A DNA stretch of 64,000 bases from Heligmosomoides polygyrus polygyrus (GCA_947396885.1 OX377202.1:10230001-10294000); one strand, 5' to 3'. Numbered from the stretch's first letter, positions 1 to 9,662 are shown. Notes: generated by a model not told the origin, from the letters alone. A program made the numbers and translations.

Positions 1-285
1 GTACTTAACATGACGGCTTCTTCCCGACTTTCCCGAGCAACTGTCGTGAGTGCGGGAGGGCGGGAGTATCCACCAGCCACGTAGGATCGCCCCCCGTTGG
101 TTCCCGTAATGTTCACGAATACCATTTTCTACCTCCCGAGGCTGGTCGGCTCCCGTGGGAAGCCGCGAACGTTCCCGGGAACGTACATGAATACGGCCAC
201 CGAATGCGTCGACACACAAAGCAGTGGCGCTGTGTGACCATCATGCATAGGCCACCGAGCAGCAGAGATTTACGTAGTACTTGTA

Positions 286-419
286 GGGCACGTTTACATT
301 TCGACGCCGAGCGACGCGACGCCACGTATGGTGGCCATATTGATCGTGCGACGCGATCGATCAAACTGGCCAGTATACGTGGCGTCGCATCGCTCAGCGT
401 CGGAAGTATAAACGTGGCC
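286..419. mobile_element. palindromic MITE, family A (Harbinger-like)
   Basis: This is a non-autonomous fold-back element whose two halves are reverse complements over almost the full length, centred near 352 on a GATCGATC-type core. The right end reads AAACGTGGCC and is followed by TTA at 420-422, which also starts the next element. Better copies lie at 3325-3458 and 63866-63990. A 3-bp TWA target duplication and ends of GG...CC fit the PIF/Harbinger superfamily. The left flank is GTA rather than TTA, so one flank has decayed. Confidence 0.75.
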
Positions 420-422
420 TTA

Positions 423-561
423 GCCCTAGTTTATATGTACTTGCGCCGCCGCGCGGCGCGGCACCCTGGGTGGAATAAATATCGACTGGGCGACGCGAAA
501 ATTCGATATCTATGGCGAAGGTGATGCCGCGCCGTGTGGTGGCGCAAGTGTAAACTAGGGC
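423..561. mobile_element. palindromic MITE, family B
   Basis: The ends are GCCCTAGTTTA and TAAACTAGGGC, flanked on both sides by TTA (420-422 and 562-564). The subterminal arms are rich in CGCCGCGCGGCGCGGCA and its complement. A second copy lies at 63394-63524, also flanked by TTA. The element shares its left TTA with the family A MITE to its left. It has no coding capacity. Confidence 0.8.
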
Positions 562-663
562 TTACGGGAGGGGGCTGTTAGAACATGGCGGGGCTCAGCC
601 TTAAATTGGATGGCTTTACACATCCCATGTGATATTTACAGTAGCGCTAAACTCTAACCCGAT

Positions 664-716
664 CTGGTACAATCTTTATTGATCGATTGACGTTTCTGCG
701 ATGCCACCTTCTTCCT
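664..716 (-). repeat. Penelope-like 3'-end motif, weak match
   Basis: On the minus strand a GAAACGTC box is followed closely by AATAAA, as in the Penelope-like 3' ends at 24095-24140, 58915-58945 and 63045-63080. The preceding hairpin is poorly conserved here. It lies just downstream, on the same strand, of the SL1-like pair at 720-765. The assignment rests on a short motif only. Confidence 0.3.
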
Positions 717-719
717 GCT

Positions 720-765
720 CTCAAACTTGGGTAAATAAACCACGTGGTGTTGGGTAATTGAACCA
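720..765 (-). other. tandem SL1-like spliced-leader copies
   Basis: Read on the minus strand, 741 to 720 matches the nematode SL1 22-mer at 21 of 22 positions; the change is at leader position 7. Just upstream, around 750-765, a second partial copy reads GGTTCAATTACCCAA, which is SL1 positions 1-15 with one change. Two leaders in tandem followed by other sequence suggest an RNA that was trans-spliced, copied into DNA, transcribed and trans-spliced again. No SL RNA body follows, so it is not an SL RNA gene. SL1 was recalled from general knowledge, not looked up. Confidence 0.65.
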
Positions 766-1277
766 TGTAGGATCCATCAAAGCGCTTAGAAGGGCGACGC
801 AGTGCCCTGCGAGGTGAAATTCGGAGCTTGCCTCAGGCGAGTGGCATGGAAACAGAATGGGTCGACGAGAAATAGTGCAGTTGCAATAGCACTCCAGGTA
901 CTGGGATCCATGCTTTGTCACGAGGTGTGAACTAACTGTAAGTCGAAGCTAAACGTCCTAATCTTCAATCCCCCAGTGCCAGGCTCTTCAGGGCATCCGT
1001 GAAGTAGGACCCTGATGTTGTTAGTGCTCAAGACGTGGCCTCGCAGGTGTACTGCACCAGGAGCCGCAGACACACTTGATTCTTGTCGGGAACGAAACTG
1101 AAGGTCGACAATCAAAATTTCTTGTTGGAGCCAATAAGGCGCTAATATCTTGTCAAAAATGTAATGAGGTAACTCAGGAAAGTAAATCGGCGTTCTTTGA
1201 TGTCCCAGGACTGCCACCGTTTTTCCAGCTAGATTCTTTCGCACGTTCTGATCGCTGTCGACGTGCACAGGCTCTAA
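742..1277. other. no recognisable gene
   Basis: Apart from the leader-like pair at its left edge, this stretch shows short overlapping open frames on both strands but no protein family, splice pattern or repeat that I recognise. Confidence 0.4.
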
Positions 1278-1592
1278 GGCCCCTGTTATACTCCCGCGGG
1301 AGCTTCCGCGGACGGACGGTGCACCGCGGACGGTCGTCGTCGTCCCGGGGCGGCTAGCGTCGCATCGGAGCGCGTTTCCCGCGCCGAACTCCGCGGGACG
1401 ACAGCCTTCCGCGGTGCACTGCACCGCGGACGGCTGCCGTCCCGCGGGCGGGAAGTATAACACCTCTCTCGTCGTCTGTCGGCGGCGATCCGCGGACGGC
1501 GTGCGTGGCGGGTCGCGACGAGTGGCCCGGCTCGGGGTCCCGACGCGATTTCCGCCCATCCGCGGAAGCTCCCGCGGGAGTATAACAGGGCC
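1278..1592. mobile_element. GC-rich fold-back MITE (CCCGCGGGAG ends)
   Basis: Inverted ends GGCCCCTGTTATACTCCCGC and GCGGGAGTATAACAGGGCC enclose a GC-rich internal palindrome with repeated CCGCGGACGG words. TAA flanks both sides (1275-1277 and 1593-1595), and the right TAA is also the left flank of the next element. A shorter relative is at 15048-15207. The long open frames across it on both strands come from GC-rich palindromic sequence and are not genes. Confidence 0.75.
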
Positions 1593-1595
1593 TAA

Positions 1596-1931
1596 GGCAG
1601 GGGGCATACTTCCATCGCCGCAATACTATCGTGGTGCTCAGTTCACGACAATTCCACCACGCGCGGCCGAATAGTCAAAGGAAACTTCGCCGCGGCCGCC
1701 GCAACAGTGGCGGCCAGCATGCGCGATGGCTTCCCGCGCCCATCGCGGGAACGGCATGTTTTGTCGCACCGCGCGCGGTGTTTAGCGTTGGACCTGGGTG
1801 GATCGCCGTCGTGCTTCCTTGCAGAGCGATGAGCGATGCGACAAGCACAGAGAAGTTCAAATTCTTTCGCGTCGCTCTGCAAAACTCATCGCCGCGATTC
1901 TATCGCGATGACGGGTAGTATGCGCGAGGCC
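1596..1931. mobile_element. MITE, family C (about 335 bp)
   Basis: Begins at 1596 right after TAA (1593-1595) and ends at 1931 before TAA (1932-1934). The inner body contains CCGCGCGCGGTGTTTAGCGT and a reverse-complement pair of TTCGCGTCGCTCTGCA-type segments. Full relatives are at 2987-3321 and 63528-63862, and a copy with a shortened end is at 58210-58524. Four similar copies in 64 kb suggest a recently active, high-copy family. Confidence 0.8.
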
Positions 1932-1934
1932 TAA

Positions 1935-2986
1935 CACGAGAAGCGGGGTAGACCCAAAAATCATTTGGCGTTCGGCTCCGCTCTGAATCTGACCGTTCGC
2001 CACCTCCAGATTCGCTTCGGACGATTCTTTCTCCATCCTCCCCTTTTATCCTTCTCCCTCCTTCATGTACCTTGTGTATTGTATACGGCTTATGGCGATA
2101 AAAATACAAACACCAATGTTTTGTAGCGCTCCCAAGACTCTAAAATCTGCTGTAAGACAACGACGCCTTCGAATCGGGTAGTTCTCCGGTGTGAGCACAG
2201 GATAAGTGCGATCGTTTAGAAAGTAGTTTGTCCGTTACAAAAAACTTTCCAAATAAGGCGACTTTGTTAAACGTCATCGATCATAGCGCATAGGGTGAGC
2301 ATATGCCTTTATCAGTCTCTCAGGGCGATGGAAAGTCGAAACGTCAGGCCCTGTTGGATAAAGACGTCCACCTAAGAAAACCTCGTGTGACGCTGTTTAT
2401 TTCTAACAATAACAATTTGCAATGTCGAGGTTTCAAGAAGAGAAAAGTTGGGAGCTACAACTTCTTGATCACCAAGGGCTTTTACCTGCTTGTTAACTTA
2501 CACGGTTTTTTCCGCTTCCAGTCGGCTTTCTGTGGCCAAGTGGGTGAGATGTGCGTGTGTGTGACCGAGCAGTGCTGCAAAACTGGAACGCTTCGCTCCA
2601 TGTCGCCGTCAGCTCGTCCCACATGAAATGCGCCGTTTTTCCCACTGCGTGCTCGCCTGCACGCTCTAACCCTCTCGCCGACGTCGATTATTTCGTCGAG
2701 CGGTCTTTTTTCCGCATGTGGAGCGACGCAAAACATCGCGCGCACTCGCTTCTCGTCGTACAAACTCCACTGCACGCCGCGTCGCGGCGGCCCAGCGAAG
2801 ACACAGTGCCGCTGAACTTTTTGGAGTTAAATTTGAAAGTGCTAGCTAAGAACAGTACCAGGAATGGGAGATGTGCACGTTGCTGCTGGTAAACGCTTTG
2901 CACAAGCCGTCAAGCATTGTGATTAAAACTGGTCGAATGCTTAATTCTTAAAGATCATAATTGTATTCAAGCACTTTCGCGTCTAA
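1935..2986. other. unassigned sequence
   Basis: No gene or repeat is recognised. Open frames of about 100 codons occur on both strands (2303-2626 plus, 2482-2775 minus). They overlap each other and resemble no family I know. Confidence 0.4.
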
Positions 2987-3321
2987 GGCCTCGTGCATAC
3001 TTCCCGTCGCCGAGGTGGCATCGCGGCGATGAGTTTTGTAGAGCGACGCGAGAGAATTTGAACTTCTCTGTGCTCGTCGCATCGCCGATCGCTCTGCAAG
3101 GGAGCGGGACGGCGATCCGTCCAGGACCAACGCTAAACACCGCGCGCGGCGCGAAAAAGTGTGCCATGCCCGCGATGGGCGCGGGAAGCCATCGCGCATG
3201 CCGACCGCCACTGTTGCGGCGGCCGCGGTGAAGTTTCCTTTGACTATTCGACGGCGTGCGGCGGAATGGCCATGAACTGAGCGCCGCTATGACATCACGG
3301 CGATTGAAGTATGCCCCGGCC
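2987..3321. mobile_element. MITE, family C, first of four abutting elements
   Basis: Same family as 1596-1931, in opposite orientation. TAA at 2984-2986 and 3322-3324 flanks it, and the right TAA doubles as the left flank of the next element. Short open frames inside it are fortuitous. Confidence 0.8.
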
Positions 3322-3324
3322 TAA

Positions 3325-3458
3325 GGCCCCGTTTATACTTCGTCGCGGCGCGATGCGATGGCCACGGAATGAGGCCAAATTGATCGATCGCGTCGCACAA
3401 TCAATATGGCCACTATACGTGGCGTCGCGTCGCGCCGTGACGAAGTATAAACGGGGCC
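3325..3458. mobile_element. palindromic MITE, family A
   Basis: Ends GGCCCCGTTTATACTTCGTC and GACGAAGTATAAACGGGGCC are near-perfect inverted repeats, and the palindrome runs almost to the centre. TAA on each side (3322-3324, 3459-3461) is shared with the neighbouring MITEs. An RNA copy would fold into one long hairpin. Confidence 0.85.
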
Positions 3459-3461
3459 TAA

Positions 3462-3592
3462 GGGGTCGTTTAGTGTGCGCGCGACGCGCGATGCGATGCA
3501 TGTGTAGTGGCCAAAATGTAGCGACGCGATTGATCAATTCGGCCACTACACATGGCGTCGCGTCGCGCCTCGCGCGCACACTAAACGACCCC
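3462..3592. mobile_element. palindromic MITE, family D
   Basis: Ends GGGGTCGTTTAGTGTGCGCG and CGCGCACACTAAACGACCCC are inverted repeats. TAA at 3459-3461 and 3593-3595 flanks it. The interior is rich in CGACGCG words, as in family A, so the two families may be related. Confidence 0.85.
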
Positions 3593-3595
3593 TAA

Positions 3596-3723
3596 GGGAT
3601 CGTTTAGTGTGCAGGTGACGCACGACGCGACATCACGATAAACTCCTATTTTGGTTCTTCGCGCCGCACGATCCATACGGGAGCTTGTCATTACATCGCG
3701 TCGCGTACACACTGAACTATCCC
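3596..3723. mobile_element. palindromic MITE, family D variant
   Basis: The left end GGGATCGTTTAGTGTGCA pairs imperfectly with the right end TACACACTGAACTATCCC. TAA flanks it at 3593-3595 and 3724-3726. It is the fourth and last member of the chain starting at 2984 and is more diverged than its neighbour. Confidence 0.75.
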
Positions 3724-3726
3724 TAA

Positions 3727-4693
3727 GCGATCGTTAGAGCTGCCGTAATAACGGCGAGCTGTTTGGACGAATTTCTGCACCGTAGGCAGGGGTCGTTGCG
3801 GAACCCAACGAGTGCATCAATTATTGATCGAGAACCGGGTGAACGCTTACCAGCCTTTATTTCGCTCCACTTCTTTTAGATTTATTCTGCTGTATATGGT
3901 GGATTCATTCTGGCCTACTTCTTCCTGGTACTGGTCTTCTTACCTCTAGTTCAGCGCAGGTTAGAAGGAGTGTTATGCTAGTCGTGAGCATAGTCATGGG
4001 AGGGGGGGGGGGGGGGAGGCACCTGATATTCTCATTTAAACCATGGTGGAAATAAAAGCCATAAACCATGGCTGTGATAATCTGAATGATAACCTTGTAA
4101 ACAACTTGAAATTAATTAGCAGCATCCTAGCGAGTGTTTGGCTAGAATAGGAATAATGCTGAAAAGGAACGTCAGATGAACACTCCCCCCTCCCCCGCCG
4201 ACTCGACCTGCACCGAAATGTTCAGCATTGCTTCTTCTCGTATCTATTCCAGCCGTGAGATGCCTGCACTAATGAGGGCTGTAACAAGTAGGAAGAATCA
4301 TTGCCCTTCAGCGTTGACCCCTCCCGTTTAGGCGGTCTTTTCCCTTATTACCATTAGTAAAGGAAACAATCAATTTAGAACTTGGACGGTCCCTGCATAG
4401 CCATATCAGTCATTGATTGATGCGCTTGACGGGTCCCGCAACGACCGCCGCATATCGTGCGAAAGCTCGTCTGAACAACTCGTCGCCACTTCGGTAGCTT
4501 TAGACGCGAATTCTGAAAAGAACACAAGGAGTCCTATGAAACTTGGCACTTTATTTGTAGCATCCAGTTACTACAACGACCATCTTTTAGGTATTTTGGC
4601 AGACGAAAGTATTGACAGATCGTTTTAGGAGAGTGAACGCAATGTGGAAAATCTAGAAGGACTGAACAGCTACAATTTTACAAGTTAAAGGTT
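3727..4693. other. unassigned; contains a 15-G run
   Basis: No gene is recognised. A pure G run occupies 4002-4016. The remainder is ordinary-composition sequence with short unsupported open frames. Confidence 0.4.
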
Positions 4694-4795
4694 GAAGTGG
4701 GCGCGTGTAGCGCAAAGGAGGAGAAACCGGTTGTCGCGTGCACCCGATACCAGGTCCTTGGATCGGATTTCCCGCTCAACCAACCTTTTTTCGAC
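4694..4795 (+). mobile_element. SINE-1 head fragment
   Basis: This is the tRNA-like 5' part of the common SINE in this window. It starts at GGGCGCGTGTAGCGCA (A-box region) and continues to the B-box-like GGATCGGATTTCCCG. The copy stops after about 100 bp, lacking the body and tail. The end, CGACTGCGCTATA, resembles the complement of the head, suggesting a rearranged copy. Confidence 0.65.
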
Positions 4796-6111
4796 TGCGC
4801 TATATAGTGGTGAAGATTCTTCGGTGAATCTAGTGTTATAATCTTGTTTATAAATTTTAAGATGAAGGAAATAAAGGGCCGCATCTTTTCGCTCAAGATA
4901 AATAAAAATCATTATGTACATAATACATCTCCCGACCAACGTGGCATTCGGCGATTGCACTGTCTTAAAAATCTAATCCATCCTTTTCGATTAGAGAAGT
5001 AAAGGATAATTGATCAAATGCTGCGTTAAGATCTCAGCACACCTTTGCGGGAAAGTGGCGGCCCTATCTCTAGGGCAGGGACACATAGCTGTTGCCGGCG
5101 GCAAGCGGTACCCTGCCTCAGCAGCACACTTTTGCGGCAACATGTTGGGCGCCAACAGCGGCGCCGAAAGTGCGGCAGCGTCAATAATCAATAATCATTC
5201 ACATCATTTTTGCCGCAGCAGTCTGCTTGACGACCTCGGCAGGGATCGGCTAGAGCGTAGACAGAAGGCGGGAAAGCAAATAGCAGCAGTACGTCCCGAC
5301 TAGAATTAGTACAGTGCCTCTACTGCTTGTTGCTGCTTGACACCCGTCGTTTTCCGCAAGTGTGTGGAGGCCTTTAATCAATTCCAGGTTCAATCCCAAT
5401 CGGGGGGGGGGGGACACTCCACAATGGCGGAGTGGCGTTCTATCCCCCGCCCTTTAAACAGAGGCGTGGCAAATGTCTGCGTCTCCACTATCTCGTAAGG
5501 CAGCCACTGGGCTCTCGAGCAAGCCCAGGGGGTTGGGGGTGGGCGGGCCAGGGGGACGAGGGGATAGAACGCTCGACCCCCCGCACCCGCCGTCTCCGAG
5601 GGGGGAGTGGGCACGCCGTGGCGACTAACTACACAGCGCGAATGTGAATGCAGTCTTATCTCCTCGTTTCGATTAAAGATCCGCGTCTTATTTGCTTCCG
5701 TACTGGGCAAGGGAGGGAACTCCAGGATGAAAGAAATTTTAACACGGGTGCGCTAGTGAGCCCACACCCCGGAGTCCCTTCCCTGCCCAATTCTGTGCTC
5801 TACTCCGCATCAGCGGAGGAGAGCACTGAACAAGAGCTTTCAAGGCTTTTCGAGATTTCAAGGCTTATGCTCTGGCTAACCTCTGCTGCAGGCTAGAGAC
5901 GGCGAAATAGTGCGCATCGGTAGGAGGAGCACACTCTGCGTCTCTTACCAGCGCGCGCTATTTCGCAAGGCCCTGGGCGATTTCAACTTAATATAACGCG
6001 CTTATAAGGCATTTCCGCAAAAAAACGACTACGATATTCGTTCTTCCCATGGCAGATTACCCCTAGTAGACTTTTTTTGAACAAGATTTAGTGCGGTACA
6101 AAAAGTACACT
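4796..6111. other. unassigned sequence with G run
   Basis: No gene is recognised. A 12-G run lies at 5402-5413. Short open frames on both strands around 5400-5900 overlap each other and lack any known domain. Confidence 0.4.
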
Positions 6112-6465
6112 AGTACCCATGCAGCATAACACATGAACGACCTTACCTGATCCCCCCCCCCCTTGGAAGTCGTCGATCCTAACCTGAAATAACAAAATGT
6201 TACAAAACCGACAACGAGGAACGACGATGCGGACCACAAGCAGAAAAGTAAATAGGACGTGGGGTGATGCGTATGCCAGCAGGGTCCCTCTATGTGACGC
6301 GCACGCATTCGGTGCGCGGGAATTTGAAAACGGGGATTACGTTTAGCGCCACTACGGCCTCTTCATAGTTTTGTAACGATTTTTTTTTTATATTTCAGGT
6401 CAAGATCGACGATTTCCAGGTAAGGTCGATCATGTGTTATGTTGCATGTATTGATGCGTAAACTG
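6112..6465. repeat. fold-back repeat with C run in one arm
   Basis: About 80 bp at 6115-6195 (CATGCAGCATAACACATGA ... CTAACCTGAAATA) recurs inverted at 6395-6462 (TATTTCAGGT ... TCATGTGTTATGTTGCATG). The left arm carries an 11-C run (6152-6162) absent at the same point in the right arm. No target duplication or coding content was identified. Confidence 0.6.
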
Positions 6466-7364
6466 GTGGCATTTACATGTCGTGGAGTGCCCCCCCCCCC
6501 TCCCCATTGTGATTGCACCTCAATCCCATTTGTGATGTGCCATACATTTCCACTTATACGGAGTGGAAACAGCTTGAATGCATATCTGGCCTATAAAATA
6601 ACTTACAATGACCGGCCTACGTAGAACTCAGCGTTTTTTACTGTTTACTTTTCATGGAGGCTTGGCGCAAATTTTCTTATCCCTTTTCAACCCATTGATG
6701 ATCATTATGATGTAGGTGGCTTCTCACCTGAATAGACTGCTAAGTTTCCAGAAGTTAGGCGCTAGGTATGGGGATGAAGCTGCAGCTTGGTAAGCAATCT
6801 GCTTCAAAAGACAGCTGCGTTGTTCCACTCCTACTTATCGCCGCCGGACCCCAGCCAAATACCCTGACAAATGGGTCTATCAGTAGGCGGCAAAAAAACC
6901 TCATCCGGTAAATTATCACCTCCACCGGATAGCATGTGCCAGGTGGCCGTGCCGCCGACCGCCCTCGACGAGTCGCCGCATGCGACGTCGCGTTTGCGTT
7001 CGGTCTGTGGCGAAAAAACGCTCACACCTCTTGAAGTCGCGTTATTACGTCGTGAAAAACGGACGACAAACCGGTTGCCGTGTCGACAGGAGACGTCGTG
7101 CCGCACGTAAGAAGCAACGCCGGCATTTACAGCTGTATGACTTCTCGACGAAAAAATCAACAACTGCCCGAACTCTTTCAGCCGGGTTCTTAGGGCTGTA
7201 GATGCACCTGCTGCTGCCACTTCAGCGGCACTCAACGACTACAGTGCGAGCTGCTCGTTCTGTGAGCAGTGGGAGGCTTTGGTTAGGTTCTAGTTCTTGC
7301 TTCTAACTGTGGAGCTAAATTCATTTTATCCGTGAAAAAACGGATTTTTTTCTGGACAGTAGTA
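6466..7364. other. unassigned sequence
   Basis: An 11-C run is at 6490-6500. A 134-codon open frame on the minus strand (6831-7235) overlaps open frames on the plus strand and matches no family I know. No reliable gene call is possible. Confidence 0.4.
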
Positions 7365-8405
7365 TTAGGTTGATCTGAAAATTCTGGCGGTTTTGGCCGG
7401 TCCACTTCAGACGATCACAACTTTCACCATACTCACCGAATTCAGTCAAGAATTCAGTCAAAATAAGCGTCATTTGAAAGAGTACACTTTCCCCAACGCG
7501 AAACTAATTGACTAATTCCATCAGCGGAAAAATGGGTGGTCAAGGTGCCACAAATTCTAGGAAGGCAGTTTTTGCGTGGTCCTGATTCGCGAAGGTTCTA
7601 TCAGCGAGGAATTTCTGGAAGTGCTTAAAAGAGTGGTAGGCCGTTGGCGCCAGGGCTGATGTGCATAGCGAGTGAGGAAGAACTTTGTATCCTAGTTCGT
7701 TTGATTTTCACATGGTGATTTGTGGAACATGTGGGTAGGCATAGTACTGCAATAGAATGGGACCTCTTCTGTTGACCAGTGCGGGCTGCAGGTCACTCAA
7801 TTTTCGGTACATCGCCTCGATTTCGTTACAATAGGACTCTGCTCTTATGGATCGGCGTGGTTCCAGAAAGTTGTAGTGAATCATACTAGACGCCGACTAC
7901 CACCTTGTTACCATAATCTTTTTCTGGTGGGATTTCGGCTTTGGGAAGGGGCTGGGGGTTCGTCGTCATCAACCCACCGTTCTGGGGACGGATTCATCAA
8001 CGACTTACGTAACTTTAACGGAGAGTTGTAAACGAATAGCTCAGATACCGCGACTTATCAAGCGATCATGAGCGAAAAATAAAATAGTTCGTTGAAATTA
8101 CGTAAGTCCTTGATGAATCCGACACTTGATCGTCTTCGGTTATCGTACATAGCCCACTTATCACCACACGTGACGACTCGATCCAAAAACGGATCACTTT
8201 GATTCCACAGAAGCAAAGAAGAACTGATTTCGAAACGCGACAATTTCCGGCGATCACTCAAATCGTGGGTCACCCACTTTCGAGCTTTCTCACCTTTCCG
8301 AGGCGTTTTAGACCATCTCTAACAGCAGTTTTACTACTCTTAGACCTTCCGCAATCCTATGGACTGTTTGCGATGGATTAGCTTCCACAGAGGCATTCGA
8401 GTTGT
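7365..8405 (-). pseudogene. mariner transposase relic, split by a MITE
   Basis: The minus strand encodes a decayed mariner transposase. The first catalytic segment reads DRVVTCGDKWAMYDNRRRSS (usual: TCDEKW); further on are ALVNRRGPILLQYYAYPHV and LPHSLCTSALAPTAYHSFKH. Stops and frameshifts occur throughout, and the second catalytic Asp (usually HDNA) has become YYA. The 3' terminus is at 7365, TTAGGTTGATCTGAAAATTC, next to a TA. The other terminus is not visible. A fold-back element at 7988-8122 interrupts the reading frame just after NRRRSS. Confidence 0.8.
7988..8122. mobile_element. fold-back MITE, GATTCATCAACGA family, inside mariner
   Basis: Inverted ends GACGGATTCATCAACGACTT and GTCCTTGATGAATCCGAC enclose arms containing ACGTAACTTTAACGGAGAG-like sequence. 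It separates two parts of the mariner reading frame, so it inserted after that mariner. Relatives: 8606-8765, 27533-27676, 38481-38640, 38641-39212. Confidence 0.75.
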
Positions 8406-8448
8406 CGCCCTGGAGTGTGCTGTATAATGGACGGTCCATATATCTGAA

Positions 8449-8506
8449 GGTAGAGTGCTCGCCTACCACGCGTGCGGCCCAGGTTCGATTCCCGGCCGAT
8501 GCACCA
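8449..8506 (+). pseudogene. tRNA-Gly 3' portion with encoded CCA
   Basis: From GGTAGAGTGCTCGCCTACCA to GGTTCGATTCCCGGCCGATGCA the sequence follows a metazoan tRNA-Gly(GCC) from the D arm to the 3' end, with an intact T-arm/B box. The anticodon would be ACC rather than GCC. The 5' acceptor strand is missing upstream. CCA follows at 8504-8506, which a nuclear tRNA gene normally lacks, suggesting a copy of a mature tRNA. The missing 5' portion, TCGGTGGTTCAGTGGT, occurs downstream at 8562-8577, giving a permuted order. Not expected to be functional. Confidence 0.65.
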
Positions 8507-8605
8507 AATATGATGGACAGTCTGGGTGTCTGAATGGTAGTGTCCTTCTATTATCGTTTGTTCGGTGGTTCAGTGGTTTGTTGTTGCATAGTATGAACAG
8601 AGCTA

Positions 8606-8765
8606 GGGCCGGATTCATCAACAATTAAACCCGTGGGTATGCGGGGTATAAGAGGTAGAGATAAGATAGAGTCAGGTAGAGATATGGCAAGAGTCAGAGA
8701 CGCAGCTTCCTTGTGGGTATCTCTACCCCCTATACCAGCGGGTTAGTCGTTGATGAATTCGGCCC
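8606..8765. mobile_element. fold-back MITE, GATTCATCAACGA family
   Basis: Ends GGGCCGGATTCATCAACAAT and CGTTGATGAATTCGGCCC are inverted repeats. The inner arms contain CCCGTGGGTAT and ATACCAGCGGG with GGTAGAGATA words. The closest relative is 38481-38640. Flanks CTA and CTG may be a decayed 3-bp duplication. Confidence 0.75.
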
Positions 8766-8833
8766 CTGATCGTTCGTTTTTATTATGCGACGATAAGTAT
8801 CTAACTGCTCGAATAGGTCGACCTCCCGGCCCC

Positions 8834-9215
8834 ACAAGGGAAAGGTCTGAAACGTATGCCTGAACGGGAAGAGCGAGTCATACAGGAAGATTCCCCAGCC
8901 CTCAATTGGTATAAAAATGTGGTTCTTTGTGGCCAAGTCGTAAAACCCACAGAATAGGACTGGGGTCAGAAGTTACATATTGTGGAATCGGCGCTTCACG
9001 AGCGGTGAGGATCTCTTGTACGCCCGCGTTGCCACTTCCGGCAAGTGGCATGGAGCGCATTGGATAGTGGCGTTGCTTCACGCGACGGAGGTCGGGCGTT
9101 CGGACCCTCCGCGTTGTGGTATTTTTGCATTTCGCGCTCGTGAGGCGTCGATTCCATAGTGACTTCAAGAACCCAGTACTCCTTGGGTTTAACGACTTGG
9201 CAAGAAAAAAGCTCA
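8834..9215. mobile_element. fragment of the long-TIR element
   Basis: The left part, from CACAAGGGAAAGGTCTGAA through GAGCGAGTCATACAGG, matches the terminal repeat of the element at 42538-43960. The segment GGCCAAGTCGTAAAACCCA recurs inverted near 9180-9205 as TGGGTTTAACGACTTGGC. It has terminal-repeat sequence without an internal region. Confidence 0.6.
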
Positions 9216-9602
9216 TTTTTATACTAGTTGGAGGGTGGGGATTCTTTCTATATTATAAAGTTCTTTTGTTTTAATATTAAAATATCCAGCTGGAAACATA
9301 TTTCAGCAATCCTGAAAGTTTCTGTACAAATAGTATTACTTTTGATTTTAATTGGGATTTCTGATTTCATGTGTGGGAATCTATTGACTTAAAAATTAAA
9401 AGAAACTGTTTTATTATACAAGTTAGATTCTATTTCGTTATTAATAATTTTCATAGTCATCTCTAAATAATTACATTTGAACTTATTATCCTGTGTCTTT
9501 TTTCTTTTTTTAAGCAATTGTATTTTATAAATTAAATTAAATGTATTGTCAATAAAGTCCTCATAATGCGTTGGCGTCCTCTTAGGCCCCATTACGGGGG
9601 CG
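9216..9602. other. AT-rich unassigned sequence
   Basis: AT-rich sequence without a recognised gene or repeat. Confidence 0.4.
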
Positions 9603-9662
9603 ATAATCCTTTTCTTTTTATAGGATGCGCCACGCATTCAACTTTTGCGGAGTGCCGTGGAT
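9603..9662 (-). mobile_element. SINE-1 3'-end fragment
   Basis: GGATGCGCCACGCATTC and GCGGAGTGCCGTGGA match the 3' body of the SINE-1 family on the minus strand. The tRNA-like head is absent. Confidence 0.55.

Noticed and set aside
918..1674. Several long open frames on both strands (918-1607, 1354-1623, 1414-1674)
   Set aside because: They run through a GC-rich palindromic MITE flanked by TAA; GC richness and symmetry create mirrored open frames.
6831..7235. 134-codon minus-strand ORF as a gene
   Set aside because: It competes with plus-strand frames over the same DNA and shows no domain, repeat or start context that favours it.
8834..9215. Independent gene from the open frame at 8902-9216 (minus)
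   Set aside because: The region is terminal-repeat sequence of the 42538-43960 element.
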